NCBI RefSeq assembly: GCF_037935975.1
Contig: NZ_CP149817.1
Location: 3,410,001-3,474,000, forward strand
Source of the DNA: Teredinibacter turnerae
GTDB lineage: Bacteria > Pseudomonadota > Gammaproteobacteria > Pseudomonadales > Cellvibrionaceae
Direction: 5' to 3'
Length of the DNA stretch: 64,000 bases
Shown here: positions 39,895 to 49,294 of the stretch, one piece after another
Position numbering within the stretch: position 1 is the first letter of the stretch
How the letters are laid out: the number at the start of each line of letters is the position of its first letter
Position numbers and translations under genes: made by a program
The notes under the pieces: model-generated
The model's input: only the letters and a program-made list of their open reading frames with translations
What the model was told of the DNA's origin: nothing
Database searches by the model: none

Positions 39895-42800
39895 ATGAAG
39901 AGAATGCTCATTAACGCTACCCAGCCTGAAGAGCTGCGTGTAGCCCTTGTCGACGGTCAGTGGCTTTATGACCTGGACATTGAAAACCGATTAAAAGAAC
40001 AGCGTAAAGCCAACATTTATAAGGGTAAAATTACCCGTATCGAACCTTCTCTCGAAGCGGCATTTGTTGAATACGACAAAGGCCGTAACGGCTTCCTCCC
40101 CCTCAAAGAAATTTCTCGCGAATACTTCCTCAAACAACCCAATGAAATCGATGGCCGCATCCGTATTAAAGATGTCGTCAAAGAAGGCATGGAAGTTATC
40201 GTGCAAGTGGACAAAGAGGAACGCGGCAACAAAGGCGCCGCGCTCACCACGTTTATCAGCCTCGCTGGTCGTTACCTGGTACTTATGCCAAACAACCCGC
40301 GCGCGGGTGGTATTTCACGGCGTATCGATGGCGATGATCGCTCCGAGCTAAAAGACGCGCTGAGCCAGATCGAAATTCCTAACGGCATGGGTATTATCGT
40401 CCGCACCGCAGGCGTCGGTCGCTCCGCAGAAGAACTCCAGTGGGATATGAACTATCTCACCACCCTTTGGAACAATATCCAGGAAGCGGCTAATCAAAGC
40501 ACCGCACCGGCATTTCTTTTCCAGGAAAGCAATGTAATTATTCGCGCCATTCGCGACTATCTGCGCCCCGATATTGGTGAAGTCATTGTTGACGATGTTG
40601 CCGCCTACAATCAGGCAGCAGACTTTGTCCAAATGGTCATGCCGAATTATCGCAGCAAGGTAAAACTGTACGAAAAGTCGGTCCCCTTATTTAATCATTA
40701 TCAAATCGAAGGTCAGATCGAAACCGCCTTCGAGCGGGAAGTGAAACTGCCCTCTGGCGGCTCCATTGTTATCGATGTTACCGAGGCGTTGGTCAGTATC
40801 GACATCAACTCCTCGCGCGCAACCAAAGGCGGCGATATCGAAGAAACTGCGCTACAAACGAATCTGGAAGCGGCAGATGAAATCGCCCGCCAGTTGCGTT
40901 TACGCGACATGGGTGGCTTGGTCGTCATCGATTTTATCGATATGCAGCCCGTTCGCAATCAGCGCGCCGTTGAGAACCGTGTGCGCGACGCACTCAAAAT
41001 GGATCGTGCTCGTGTCCAGGTAGGTCGAATCTCCCGCTTTGGCCTCCTCGAAATGTCCCGCCAGCGCCTGCGCCCTTCACTTGGCGAAACCACCTCCAAA
41101 GTGTGCCCACGCTGCAGTGGCCAGGGCACTATTCGTGGCACAAAGTCCATCGCACTCTCCATTCTGCGCCTGGTTGAAGAAGAAGCGCAGAAAGAGCGCA
41201 GTGCAGAAATTCGCGCGGTGGTTCCCGTGCCGGTTGCGACCTATCTGCTGAATGAAAAACGCAAATCGATCTCGGATATTGAAAACCGTCATCAAACACG
41301 CGTAACAGTGCTACCTAACACCGAAATGGTGACCCCGCACTATGAAGTTACGCGCCTGCGCGATGATGACGACACATCAGAAATAAGCTACACCATTGAG
41401 TTGAGTAACGAGGAAGACCTAGACGACAGCTCGGCACCGGCAGCGCCAGTGGCCATGCCGAAGCCTGTAGTACAGCAACTTGCGCCCTCGCAACCTGCAC
41501 CGGAGCCCGTTAAACAGGCGCCTGCAAAAGCAGCGGAAGGTCCCAGTCTCATCGCTCGCATCATCGATGCACTTAAATCGCTGTTTGCGCCGGAAGAAGA
41601 AGAAAAACCAGCGAAAAAGAGTAACCAGCGTAGCCACCAGAAAAGACGCAACGCCAACACCGGAAATCGCAACAATCGCAATCGCAAACCGCGAGATCGT
41701 GATAGAGACAACGACGATACAAGCGACAACCGCAAACAGCAGCGTGACGCACGTAACGACGGCGGCAAACGCGATAATAACAGTCGCGATAGCAATAACC
41801 GTGACAGCAACATTCGTGATAACAATGGTCGCGACAACAACCGCAATGATCGCAATGATCGCCGCCGCTCACGGCGCCGTAAGGACGAGAGCGGACGAAG
41901 CAACGACGCTGAGAACAAGGTACAAGCACCAGCTGACAATACGTCCGCCAGCGAAGACAAACCAGCGCGCCGCCCGGCCAATCGTCGCGGACGACCGCAA
42001 GAACGTCAGCGCGGCCCTTTACCGGAGGTAGAAGCCGGCTTGCAGCAAGCAGACGATGGTCTGGACACCAGCGATGAATTGCTCGATAACGTGGAAAACC
42101 CAACGGCCGATACAGGCCAGTCTGACGCGCCAGCAAAAGAAGGTGGCAATAGTCGTCGACGTCGTCGCAGTCGCGGACGTCGTGGCGAGCGCAACACAGA
42201 CACCACTTCCGAAAATACGCCGGAGGCAAAGGAAACACAGACTGAAGAGGCTAACGATGCTCCCAAGAATGTCGAAAAATCTGTGGCTGAGTCAGCGAAC
42301 ACCATTGACCAACTCGAAACCGAACTGGATAACGCAGATGCAGCACTTAGCGATGCGTTAAGCGAACTGGAAGGTGCGCTGCACGAAGCAAGACAGGAAC
42401 ACGAAGCCAGCGCCGAGCGCGATGCTGCCGCGACGAAAGCTGCAGTCTCCACGCCACCAGCTGAAAATGTTATCGCTAATGCAGAACCCAGCCCGGAAAC
42501 AAACGCAGCGACCGAAGCCGACGTGGCTCCAGAAACAAGTAACGACAAGCAGCAGCCTCAAGCTCAAAATTCGCCCGACTTGGAAGCGAGTGCAGGGGCT
42601 AGCAGCTCAGAGTCCGCAACTGAAAGCAGCGACAGCGACAATAAAATAGCTGAATCCGCTGAAGTGCACGTTGAGGCTGCGGCTGATAACGACGAACCTG
42701 CGGATACAGATCCAACACCTGTTACCGCTGACACCCCGAGTGAGCCGACCGCTGAGAAAGCTGTCGAAATCGCAGAAGCGGTGGCAGCAAACGAAGCGAA

Positions 42801-43119
42801 ATCCGTAGAAGACGCAGCCGCTGTCGCCCAGGAAGATGCAGTGGAACCCGCATCAGTCACCAAGGCAACGGCAGTAACTGAAGCGCCATCGGAACCAGCT
42901 AAACATGAACGCGCGTCTAACGACCCACGTTACATGCCGAAACCCGTGGTCAATATCCAGGTGATCAGCGTCAACCACGAGATCCGCATGGGTCGCCCGC
43001 TGGATACCTCTGAGCCAGCGAATATCGTGCGCAACCCTCGCGATTTACAGCGCGCGCCAAACGACCCACGACGCACTCGCAAACCTGCGCCAACAGAGCC
43101 TTCTGCGGCGGAAAATTAA
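39895..43119 (+). CDS. rne: Ribonuclease E
   Basis: Essential endonuclease and degradosome scaffold, 1074 residues. The N-terminal half aligns with E. coli numbering without gaps at key sites. The S1 domain covers about residues 37-120, catalytic Asp303 is in [13 protein letters not shown], Asp346 in [14 protein letters not shown], and the zinc-link Cys404/Cys407 in VCPRCSGQG. The C-terminal half is disordered: an Arg/Asp/Asn-rich RNA-binding stretch (about residues 575-665, with short R-D-x-N repeats), a second Arg-rich block near 760, then a long Ala/Glu/Pro-rich region. The last 60 residues contain [20 protein letters not shown], which may be a partner-binding motif. A terminator follows. 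Confidence 0.97.
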   Translation: MKRMLINATQPEELRVALVDGQWLYDLDIENRLKEQRKANIYKGKITRIEPSLEAAFVEYDKGRNGFLPLKEISREYFLKQPNEIDGRIRIKDVVKEGMEVIVQVDKEERGNKGAALTTFISLAGRYLVLMPNNPRAGGISRRIDGDDRSELKDALSQIEIPNGMGIIVRTAGVGRSAEELQWDMNYLTTLWNNIQEAANQSTAPAFLFQESNVIIRAIRDYLRPDIGEVIVDDVAAYNQAADFVQMVMPNYRSKVKLYEKSVPLFNHYQIEGQIETAFEREVKLPSGGSIVIDVTEALVSIDINSSRATKGGDIEETALQTNLEAADEIARQLRLRDMGGLVVIDFIDMQPVRNQRAVENRVRDALKMDRARVQVGRISRFGLLEMSRQRLRPSLGETTSKVCPRCSGQGTIRGTKSIALSILRLVEEEAQKERSAEIRAVVPVPVATYLLNEKRKSISDIENRHQTRVTVLPNTEMVTPHYEVTRLRDDDDTSEISYTIELSNEEDLDDSSAPAAPVAMPKPVVQQLAPSQPAPEPVKQAPAKAAEGPSLIARIIDALKSLFAPEEEEKPAKKSNQRSHQKRRNANTGNRNNRNRKPRDRDRDNDDTSDNRKQQRDARNDGGKRDNNSRDSNNRDSNIRDNNGRDNNRNDRNDRRRSRRRKDESGRSNDAENKVQAPADNTSASEDKPARRPANRRGRPQERQRGPLPEVEAGLQQADDGLDTSDELLDNVENPTADTGQSDAPAKEGGNSRRRRRSRGRRGERNTDTTSENTPEAKETQTEEANDAPKNVEKSVAESANTIDQLETELDNADAALSDALSELEGALHEARQEHEASAERDAAATKAAVSTPPAENVIANAEPSPETNAATEADVAPETSNDKQQPQAQNSPDLEASAGASSSESATESSDSDNKIAESAEVHVEAAADNDEPADTDPTPVTADTPSEPTAEKAVEIAEAVAANEAKSVEDAAAVAQEDAVEPASVTKATAVTEAPSEPAKHERASNDPRYMPKPVVNIQVISVNHEIRMGRPLDTSEPANIVRNPRDLQRAPNDPRRTRKPAPTEPSAAEN

Positions 43120-43137
43120 CAGTCCGACCTTTCGATG

Positions 43138-43161
43138 AGCCCGCTTAACGCGGGCTTTTTT
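43138..43161 (+). terminator. Intrinsic terminator of rne
   Basis: AGCCCGC (43138-43144) pairs with GCGGGCT (43150-43156) over a 5-nt loop and is followed by a T-run, 19 bp past the rne stop codon. Confidence 0.93.
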
Positions 43162-43267
43162 ATGTCCAAATTTGACGCCCTCAGAATTCGATATTCCGGA
43201 TCGAGCAGGCGCGTCCAGGCAAGCTCTTCGTTTAAGCAGGTCAGATTGATAGGTAGATACCAAGAAA

Positions 43268-44208
43268 GGCCCACCCGATGGGTGAGCCTCTGAGCATTCT
43301 TGCCTTCGATCTGGTTTATCCCATACCCAGCCAGGGATTGATTCGGCTTCGCCTCACCCCTTGCGGGGCGACCTGCGATCGTCCAAATTGGCTAGCGCCA
43401 ATTAGTCGAACGGGGGTTCTCATCAGATCATGGACCCAACACTTACAAAAAAGGCCCACCCGATGGGTGAGCCTCCGTGGATTCTTGCCTTCGATCTGGT
43501 TTATCCCATGCCCAACCAGGGATTGATTCGGCTGCGCCTCACCCCTGCGGGGCGACCTGCGGTCGTCCAAATTGGCTAGCGCCAATTAGTCGAACGGGGG
43601 TTCTCATCAAATCATGGACCCAACACTTACAAAAAAGGCCCACCCGATGGGTGAGCCTCTAGGATTCTTGCCTTCGATCTGGTTTATCGCATACCCAACC
43701 AGGGATTGATTCGGCTGCGCCTCACCCCTGCGGGGCGACCTGCGGTCGTCCAAATTGGCTAACGCCAATTAGTCGAACGGGGGTTCTCATCAGATCATGG
43801 ACCCAACACTTACAAAAAAGGCCCACCCGATGGGTGAGCCTCCGTGGATTCTTGCCTTCGATCTGGTTTATCCCATGCCCAACCAGGGATTGATTCGGCT
43901 GCGCCTCACCCCTGCGGGGCGACCTGCGGTCGTCCAAATTGGCTAGCGCCAATTAGTCGAACGGGGGTTCTCATCAAATCATGGACCCAACACTTACAAA
44001 AAAGGCTCACCCGATGGGTGAGCCTCTAGGGTTCTTGCCTTCGATCTGGTTTATCCCATGCCCAACCAGGGATTGATTCGGCTGCGCCTCACCCCTGCGG
44101 GGCGACCTGCGGTCGTCCAAATTGGCTAGCGCCAATTAGTCGAACGGGGGTTCTCATCAGATCATGGACCCAACACTTACAAAAAAGGCCCACCCGATGG
44201 GTGAGCCT
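43268..44208. repeat. Five tandem ~184-bp structured repeats downstream of tRNA-Ser
   Basis: A hairpin-forming block (GGCCCACCCGATGGGTGAGCC) recurs at 43268, 43453, 43637, 43820, 44004 and 44187, giving five full units of 183-185 bp plus a final hairpin. Each unit also holds GGTTTATCCCAT..CCCAACC, CCCC-TGC-GGGG, CGACC-TGC-GGTCG and AATTGGC-TAGC-GCCAATT stems. Read on the minus strand, each unit ends in a hairpin followed by TTTTTT, so the tRNA-Ser transcript faces six terminators in a row. Each unit contains CCAGGGATT, also present in the 3' part of the tRNA gene (same strand). Short open frames across the units are repeats of one another and show no coding signs. Confidence 0.92.
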
Positions 44209-44217
44209 TTTTGTAAG
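44176..44217 (-). terminator. Terminator hairpin immediately after tRNA-Ser
   Basis: On the minus strand, the sequence directly after the encoded CCA folds as CTTACAAAAAGGCTCACCC / GGGTGGGCCTTTTTTGTAAG, a stem of about 19 bp around a 3-nt loop. It is the first and longest member of the terminator series in the repeat array. It also carries T-runs on the plus strand, so it may serve both directions. Confidence 0.88.
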
Positions 44218-44305
44218 TGGCGGTGGGCCAGGGATTCGAACCCCGGGAGCTGTTACACTCAACGGTTTTCAAGACCGCCGCTTTCGACCACTCAGCCAGC
44301 CCACC
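44218..44305 (-). tRNA. tRNA-Ser(UGA)
   Basis: On the minus strand the gene starts GGTGGGCTGGCTGAGTGGTC at 44305 and ends GCCCACCG-CCA at 44218; the 3' CCA is encoded. The acceptor arms GGTGGGC and GCCCACC pair fully. The anticodon loop CTTGAAA gives UGA. A long variable arm (about TTGAGTGTAACAG) and the T-arm CCGGGGTTCGAATCCCTGG mark it as a class II serine tRNA. Confidence 0.97.
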
Positions 44306-44395
44306 GGAAGGGTCGCAATTATACATGGGATTCTTGCTGCCGCAAGCCCAATCTACTGATTTTTAAGATTTTTATCGGATGTCTCCACGTCGGGT

Positions 44396-45067
44396 TCACA
44401 GCAGCGGCTGTAGAATCGGCCACAGATTATCCAGGATTATAGGTTGTGCCTCGGCGGTTGGATGAATTCTGTCCGCTTGCATCAGCTCCGGCTTGGTAGC
44501 TACGCCTTCGAGTAAGAACGGCACCAGCGCTAATTGATACTTTTCTGCCAAAGCCGCGTACTGGTTAAAGAAAGGTTCGGTGTATCGCTGACCAAGATTA
44601 GGGGGAATTCGAATCCCCGTGAGTACCACTTTGGCAGCGTGTTGCTGGCTCAGCTTGATCAATGTCTCAAGATTGCGCGTGATATAAGGGACAGGTTTAC
44701 CTTGCAAGCCATCATTGCCGCCTATTTCCAGCACAACGACGGTGGGCAAATACTGTTCCAGGAGTGAGGGCAAGCGCTGTAGTGCCGCCGAGGTTGTGGC
44801 GCCACCCACCGAGGCGTTAACCACCTGGTATTGGTGGAGAGCTTTGTGTTGCGGCGATGCCAGGCGCTCCTGCAAGAGCGCGACCCAGCCTTGCTCTGCA
44901 GCCAAATTGTGGGCCGCACTTAAACTGTCGCCCACCACAAGAATGACGGGCGCTTGCGACTTCGCAACCGCTCCCATGCTGACACACCAGGCCAACATGC
45001 AACAGATCGCAAACTGGAATGGCTTTGGAATATAAAATCGAGATACTTTTTTAAGGTTGTAACGCAT
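44396..45067 (-). CDS. tesA: TesA-type SGNH esterase (acyl-CoA thioesterase I / lysophospholipase)
   Basis: Periplasmic multifunctional esterase of 223 residues. The N-terminus (basic start, hydrophobic FQFAICCMLAWCVSMGAVA, cleavage near AKS) is a signal peptide. SGNH blocks are GDSLSAAHN (Ser), VGGATTSAAL (Gly), EIGGNDGLQG (Asn) and DRIHPTAEAQ (Asp, His). It diverges from ybbA-ybbP exactly as in E. coli. The two start codons share the bases CATG at 45065-45068. Confidence 0.94.
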   Translation of the reverse strand: MRYNLKKVSRFYIPKPFQFAICCMLAWCVSMGAVAKSQAPVILVVGDSLSAAHNLAAEQGWVALLQERLASPQHKALHQYQVVNASVGGATTSAALQRLPSLLEQYLPTVVVLEIGGNDGLQGKPVPYITRNLETLIKLSQQHAAKVVLTGIRIPPNLGQRYTEPFFNQYAALAEKYQLALVPFLLEGVATKPELMQADRIHPTAEAQPIILDNLWPILQPLL

Positions 45068-45749
45068 GATAAAAACAGAAGACCTCCGTCAACAGGTACC
45101 GGTTTTTGATGGGGTGCTGGATATTCTTAAAGGCATCAACCTGCATATTCAGCATGGCGAAAGCGTCGCCATTGTTGGCTCATCCGGGTCTGGCAAGTCC
45201 ACCCTCCTGGGCATGCTGGCTGGCCTGGATATACCCTCCAGCGGCACAATTTTGCTGGATGGTGAGGATATTACGCAATTAGACGAGGAAGCCAGGGCAA
45301 AAGTTCGCGCGCGCTTAGTATCCTTCGTATTTCAAAACTTTCAATTGCTGGGCAGCCTCACTGCGCTGGAAAATGTCATGCTGCCGCTCGAAGTTAACGG
45401 CTTTGCCGATGCGGCAGAGAGAGCGCGTAATTATTTAAACAAGGTTGGCCTCTCAGCGCGGGAACATCACTACCCCCGCCAACTCTCTGGCGGTGAACAA
45501 CAGCGTGTCGCACTGGCACGAGCATTCTCCTCCGAAGCCCCTATCCTCTTCGCCGATGAACCCACCGGCAATCTGGACGCAGAAACCGGCCATGCTATCG
45601 CCGACTTGCTGTTCTCCCTCAACGAGCAATCACAGACCACACTGGTATTGGTTACCCACGACACCGGGCTCGCTCGTCGCTGTCAACGCCAGCTCAAAAT
45701 GACTGCGGGCCAGCTGGAAGAAGTACGGTTGAATGGTGACCAACAGTGA
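45066..45749 (+). CDS. ybbA: ABC exporter ATPase, YbbA type
   Basis: A 227-residue ATPase of the MacB/LolD group. Walker A is [13 protein letters not shown], the signature LSGGEQQRVALARAF, and Walker [17 protein letters not shown]. It is paired with the large FtsX-type permease that follows, with a GTGA overlap. The transported substrate is not known. The E. coli ybbA-ybbP pair next to tesA is also uncharacterised in detail, with lipid-related export suspected from context. Confidence 0.92.
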   Translation: MIKTEDLRQQVPVFDGVLDILKGINLHIQHGESVAIVGSSGSGKSTLLGMLAGLDIPSSGTILLDGEDITQLDEEARAKVRARLVSFVFQNFQLLGSLTALENVMLPLEVNGFADAAERARNYLNKVGLSAREHHYPRQLSGGEQQRVALARAFSSEAPILFADEPTGNLDAETGHAIADLLFSLNEQSQTTLVLVTHDTGLARRCQRQLKMTAGQLEEVRLNGDQQ

Positions 45750-48229
45750 AATCGATCTTTACTTTATTGTGGCGGGATTTCCGCGGTGGCGAGCTCACTA
45801 TTTTGATTCTGTCGTTAATGCTCGCCACAGCCACGGTCACCAGCATCACGCTGTTTACAGACCGTATTCAAAATTCCATCCTCGACGAAGCCACCGAATT
45901 TCTCGCCGCTGATGCGCAGATACGCAGCAGCATGCCCATAGCGCAAAGCACCCTGGACGCTGCAGCCACCCATGGTTTGGAAACCGCGCAAATACAGTCG
46001 TTTCGCGCCATGGCATTTTCAGAAAAAGGTATGCAGCTGGTGGCGGCCAAAGGGGTCTCCGCGGGCTATCCGCTCAAAGGCGCAGTTACGGTTGCCGACA
46101 CACCATTCGGCATTGGCAGTGACCTTGCCCACGGGCCTGAACCCGGCGATCTATGGTTGGCGTCGCGCTTGTTTGGCGCACTGGATATTGCGATTGGCGA
46201 TACCGTTTCGGTGGGCGACGCTCAATTCACAGTCACGAAAGCACTAATTAAAGAGCCGGATGCACCCGAAAGCTTTTTTGGGGTCGCGCCACGCGCCATG
46301 ATGAATCTCGCGGATATCCCCCGCACCGGAGCCATTCAACCGGGCAGCCGGGTGAATTTCAGTGTGCTCTTGATGGGAGACGCAGCGTCGCTCGATACTT
46401 TTCACCAGGCCGTGCTTGCAGCGGACTCCCCCCACACCCGCTGGGTCGGTGTCGAACAAAGCAACCGGAATATCGGCGATGCACTGGCCAGAGCGCAGCA
46501 GTTTTTACTGCTCGCAGGTAGCCTCAGCGTGCTTTTATGTGGCGTTGCCATTGCAATGGCGGCACGACGCTATGCAGGACGGCAGGCGGGAACCGTTGCC
46601 CTGCTAAAAACATTCGGCCAAACCCCGGACCGCATACTCCTGCGCTACGCAATTGTTTTACTGTGCCTGGGTGTGGTCAGCACAGCGCTCGGCGCATTCT
46701 CCGGCTGGGGCCTACACTTGGTGATTCTTATTGCCTTGGCCAATCTGCTCCCAGAAGGCTTGTCCGCCGCTAACCCTGGTGCTTATCTCAGTGGCTCACT
46801 CGCGGGCTTAATTGCACTGCTTGCCTTCGCCGCGCCACCCCTGCTCGCCCTCAGGCAAGTACCTCCGGCGAGAGTGCTTAGAGAGGCTGGCGCCGATGGC
46901 TTTTTAAATCCCAAAATAGCCGCGGGTATCGGCCTGCTGGCAATTGTTGCGCTGATCTATTTTTATAGCCGGGATCTCGCCATGACCCTGATATTGGCCC
47001 TGGGATGCATGGTGATTATTGGCGGCGGGAGTCTACTTGCGTGGGCATTAATGCGCGCAGGCAAGTCTACCGTCTCAGGTTTGGGCTCCGCCTGGCGTAT
47101 AGGGTTCGCGAATCTGCAACGCCACCAAGGGTTGAACGCCATTCAAATCACTATTTTCGCCGCGCTAATCATGTTGATGTTGATATTGGTGGCGCTGCGC
47201 ACCGAGCTAATTCAGCAATGGCAACGTCAACTGCCGGACGATGCCCCCAATCATTTTTTGTTTAATGTATTTAACGACGAAAAACCGCAGATACAGGCCT
47301 TAATGGACGAGCAAGACATCCCTCATCGGCCGTTCTACCCTATGCTCAGAGGGCGCTTAACCGAGGTCAACGGCGAGTCGGTAAAACCACGTGTCGAAGC
47401 GGCCGAGTCGTCGATGGATTACCAGCGCGAGCTGAACCTGACCTGGTCAACAACCCTCGGCGAAGATAACACCGTCACCACAGGTACCTGGCACGGGGCA
47501 GCCAGTGACGAGAGCGCAGAAATTGAAGTATCAGCGGAAGAGGAATACGCCAAAGGCCTGCACTTAAAATTAGGAGACAGCCTTACGTTCAGCATTGCCG
47601 GCCAGCAGGTCTACGCAAAGCTCACCAGTATCAGGGACGTGCAATGGGACAGTATGAACCCCAATTTTTTTATGATCTTCAGCCAACCACTGCTGGATAA
47701 CACCGCAACCAACTGGCTGACCAGTTTTTATCTGGCAGAGGATCAAAAAATCTGGCTCAACACCTTGGGCCGACAATTTCCCACGGTTTCCGTAGTGGAA
47801 TTGGACCAAATGATTGGCCAGATCCAGAACATTATTGGCCAGGTATCACTTGCAGTTGAGTTTGTTCTGGTACTCGTACTCGCCGCGGGCCTGGTGGTGC
47901 TGGTAACCAGTATTCAGGCAAGCCTTGATATCCGCTTTCAGGAAAGCGCTATTTTGCGCACTATGGGCGCGCCACGGGAATTGGTGAACCGGATATTACT
48001 GATCGAATTTGCCGGGCTTGGGTTTATGGCCGGTCTGCTCGCGGCGATCGGTGCACAAGCCGCGCTTTTTTACCTGCAGACTAAAGTGTTTGATTTACGC
48101 TTCGAGCCCAGTATTATTCTGAGCCTCTGCGGGCCGCTGCTCGGCGCCCTCCTGATCGGCTTTACGGGTTGGGCATCCACTCGCCGTGTCACGCAACACC
48201 CGCCTTTGACGATATTGCGCAACCTCTAA
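45746..48229 (+). CDS. ybbP: YbbP-type FtsX-family ABC permease
   Basis: An 827-residue inner-membrane protein with the arrangement of large FtsX permeases. It has an N-terminal helix (LTILILSLMLATATVTSITLF), a periplasmic domain, a central group of helices (about residues 250-480), a second periplasmic domain, and a final FtsX block with FQESAILRTMGAPRELVNRILL. It starts at a GTG at 45746 that overlaps the ybbA stop by four bases. The tesA/ybbA/ybbP neighbourhood suggests handling of lysophospholipids or other envelope lipids, which remains an inference. Confidence 0.92.
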   Translation: MKSIFTLLWRDFRGGELTILILSLMLATATVTSITLFTDRIQNSILDEATEFLAADAQIRSSMPIAQSTLDAAATHGLETAQIQSFRAMAFSEKGMQLVAAKGVSAGYPLKGAVTVADTPFGIGSDLAHGPEPGDLWLASRLFGALDIAIGDTVSVGDAQFTVTKALIKEPDAPESFFGVAPRAMMNLADIPRTGAIQPGSRVNFSVLLMGDAASLDTFHQAVLAADSPHTRWVGVEQSNRNIGDALARAQQFLLLAGSLSVLLCGVAIAMAARRYAGRQAGTVALLKTFGQTPDRILLRYAIVLLCLGVVSTALGAFSGWGLHLVILIALANLLPEGLSAANPGAYLSGSLAGLIALLAFAAPPLLALRQVPPARVLREAGADGFLNPKIAAGIGLLAIVALIYFYSRDLAMTLILALGCMVIIGGGSLLAWALMRAGKSTVSGLGSAWRIGFANLQRHQGLNAIQITIFAALIMLMLILVALRTELIQQWQRQLPDDAPNHFLFNVFNDEKPQIQALMDEQDIPHRPFYPMLRGRLTEVNGESVKPRVEAAESSMDYQRELNLTWSTTLGEDNTVTTGTWHGAASDESAEIEVSAEEEYAKGLHLKLGDSLTFSIAGQQVYAKLTSIRDVQWDSMNPNFFMIFSQPLLDNTATNWLTSFYLAEDQKIWLNTLGRQFPTVSVVELDQMIGQIQNIIGQVSLAVEFVLVLVLAAGLVVLVTSIQASLDIRFQESAILRTMGAPRELVNRILLIEFAGLGFMAGLLAAIGAQAALFYLQTKVFDLRFEPSIILSLCGPLLGALLIGFTGWASTRRVTQHPPLTILRNL

Positions 48230-48250
48230 ACTTTGACCATTCTCCAAACT

Positions 48251-48565
48251 ATGACGATTCGCTCTGATAAAGAAAACACCGTATCTCTGACGGACAAACT
48301 CAACCTGGAAACCGCTCGGATACACTGGCGAGAAATCGAGCGATTTTTTGCAGCAGGCAAAGCGATATTTGTTGCACCGTCGTTGGATTTGATTGCAGTC
48401 GCTACGGTGTTGCACGAAGACAATGCGGCTCAGTTGCGCACTTGGATGGAGACATCGCAGGTCAATGCGGTAACTGACGATCAAGCCAGAGAGTTTGCCG
48501 AGAAGGACGCGGAACTGTGGGCACTGGTACTTGCACCCTGGGTGCTGGTACAACCCGCGGCGTGA
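48251..48565 (+). CDS. DUF2288 family protein
   Basis: A 104-residue small acidic cytoplasmic protein. The pattern LNLETARIHWREIERFFAAGK, then LDLIAVATVLHEDNAAQLRTW and the end ELWALVLAPWVLVQP, is the recognisable DUF2288 consensus. Its function is unknown. I take the ATG at 48251; a TTG at 48233 would extend it by six residues. It follows ybbP by about 20 bp and is probably on the same transcript. Confidence 0.85.
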   Translation: MTIRSDKENTVSLTDKLNLETARIHWREIERFFAAGKAIFVAPSLDLIAVATVLHEDNAAQLRTWMETSQVNAVTDDQAREFAEKDAELWALVLAPWVLVQPAA

Positions 48566-49294
48566 GCTCCAGTTGATCGCCACCCCTCTAGCTGATGGCA
48601 TTGGATAGCCAAGGTGTGCTCGCTCATTCTTTCCCCCATGCTTCCCTCGCCCGCTGTTACACGTATCGCGTCGTTGAAACATAGAATTGCGCACAGGTTA
48701 CGCGCCTTTATCAGCGGGGAATAGCGCGTTTGGGCTCGGACGACAGACGCTACTTTATGCTCATACTGTTTCAACAACGGGTGTGCAGACTCTTCCTGAT
48801 CCTGCGATCCCTACCCCTCGCAACCGCTTAACCACAAGGCCAGTAAGGGTAGTTCTCAATCCCTACCCTGCCAATCCAGATGGGTCGAATCCTCCCGTGA
48901 CTTATGTCAACCAGCGCGACAATTAAAAACAAAGCCAATTTGGCGCACGGTACAATGTTCGCGGAAATAACGAATAAGCATAAACTTTTCCTTTCGGGCA
49001 ACATGTGCCTAAAGCGGTAGCTGTAAATTGCCACCCCTGACAGAAGGTAAAAAGTGATATCTGGTTCGGTAGCGACAGACGGTAGGGCGCGTACCAAAAC
49101 GCGGTATCACACGTTCTCCATACTGTAAGACAGTAAAACAAGGCCGCAACCAAACTCACTTATCACCCAAACGGCATCAGTAATGATCGCCGAAAAAACG
49201 CACGTATACAGTCGCGTTTTGCCATGCTTATTCGCTCCCCTGCCCCGTGTGGATGGCAGGTCACCTCCAGCAGAATAGTAACTAAGGAGACAAT
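48566..49294. other. 729-bp intergenic region without a supported gene
   Basis: Open frames here are short, lack ribosome-binding sites and have no recognisable protein features. An AGGGTAG/CTACCCT dyad lies at about 48846-48868. The final 100 bp must hold the promoter of the DASS symporter, whose AAGGAG ribosome-binding site is at about 49283-49288. I see nothing else of note. Confidence 0.5.

Noticed and set aside
41388-42548. Long minus-strand frames opposite the rne tail
   Set aside because: They are Leu/Arg/Ser-rich shadows of the Ala/Glu/Arg-rich RNase E tail, with no independent coding evidence.
43477-44029. Repeated 61-residue open frames within the array as small proteins
   Set aside because: They simply mirror the DNA repeats, lack ribosome-binding sites and cross terminator hairpins. 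The rtT-type precedent includes a proposed small protein, but nothing here supports translation.
43268-44208. Tandem repeats as a CRISPR array
   Set aside because: The units are 183-185 bp and repeat along their whole length. There are no short repeats separated by unique spacers and no cas genes.
48566-49294. A missing gene in the 729-bp gap before the DASS symporter
   Set aside because: I checked both strands and found no open frame with a ribosome-binding site or recognisable protein, and no tRNA-like fold.
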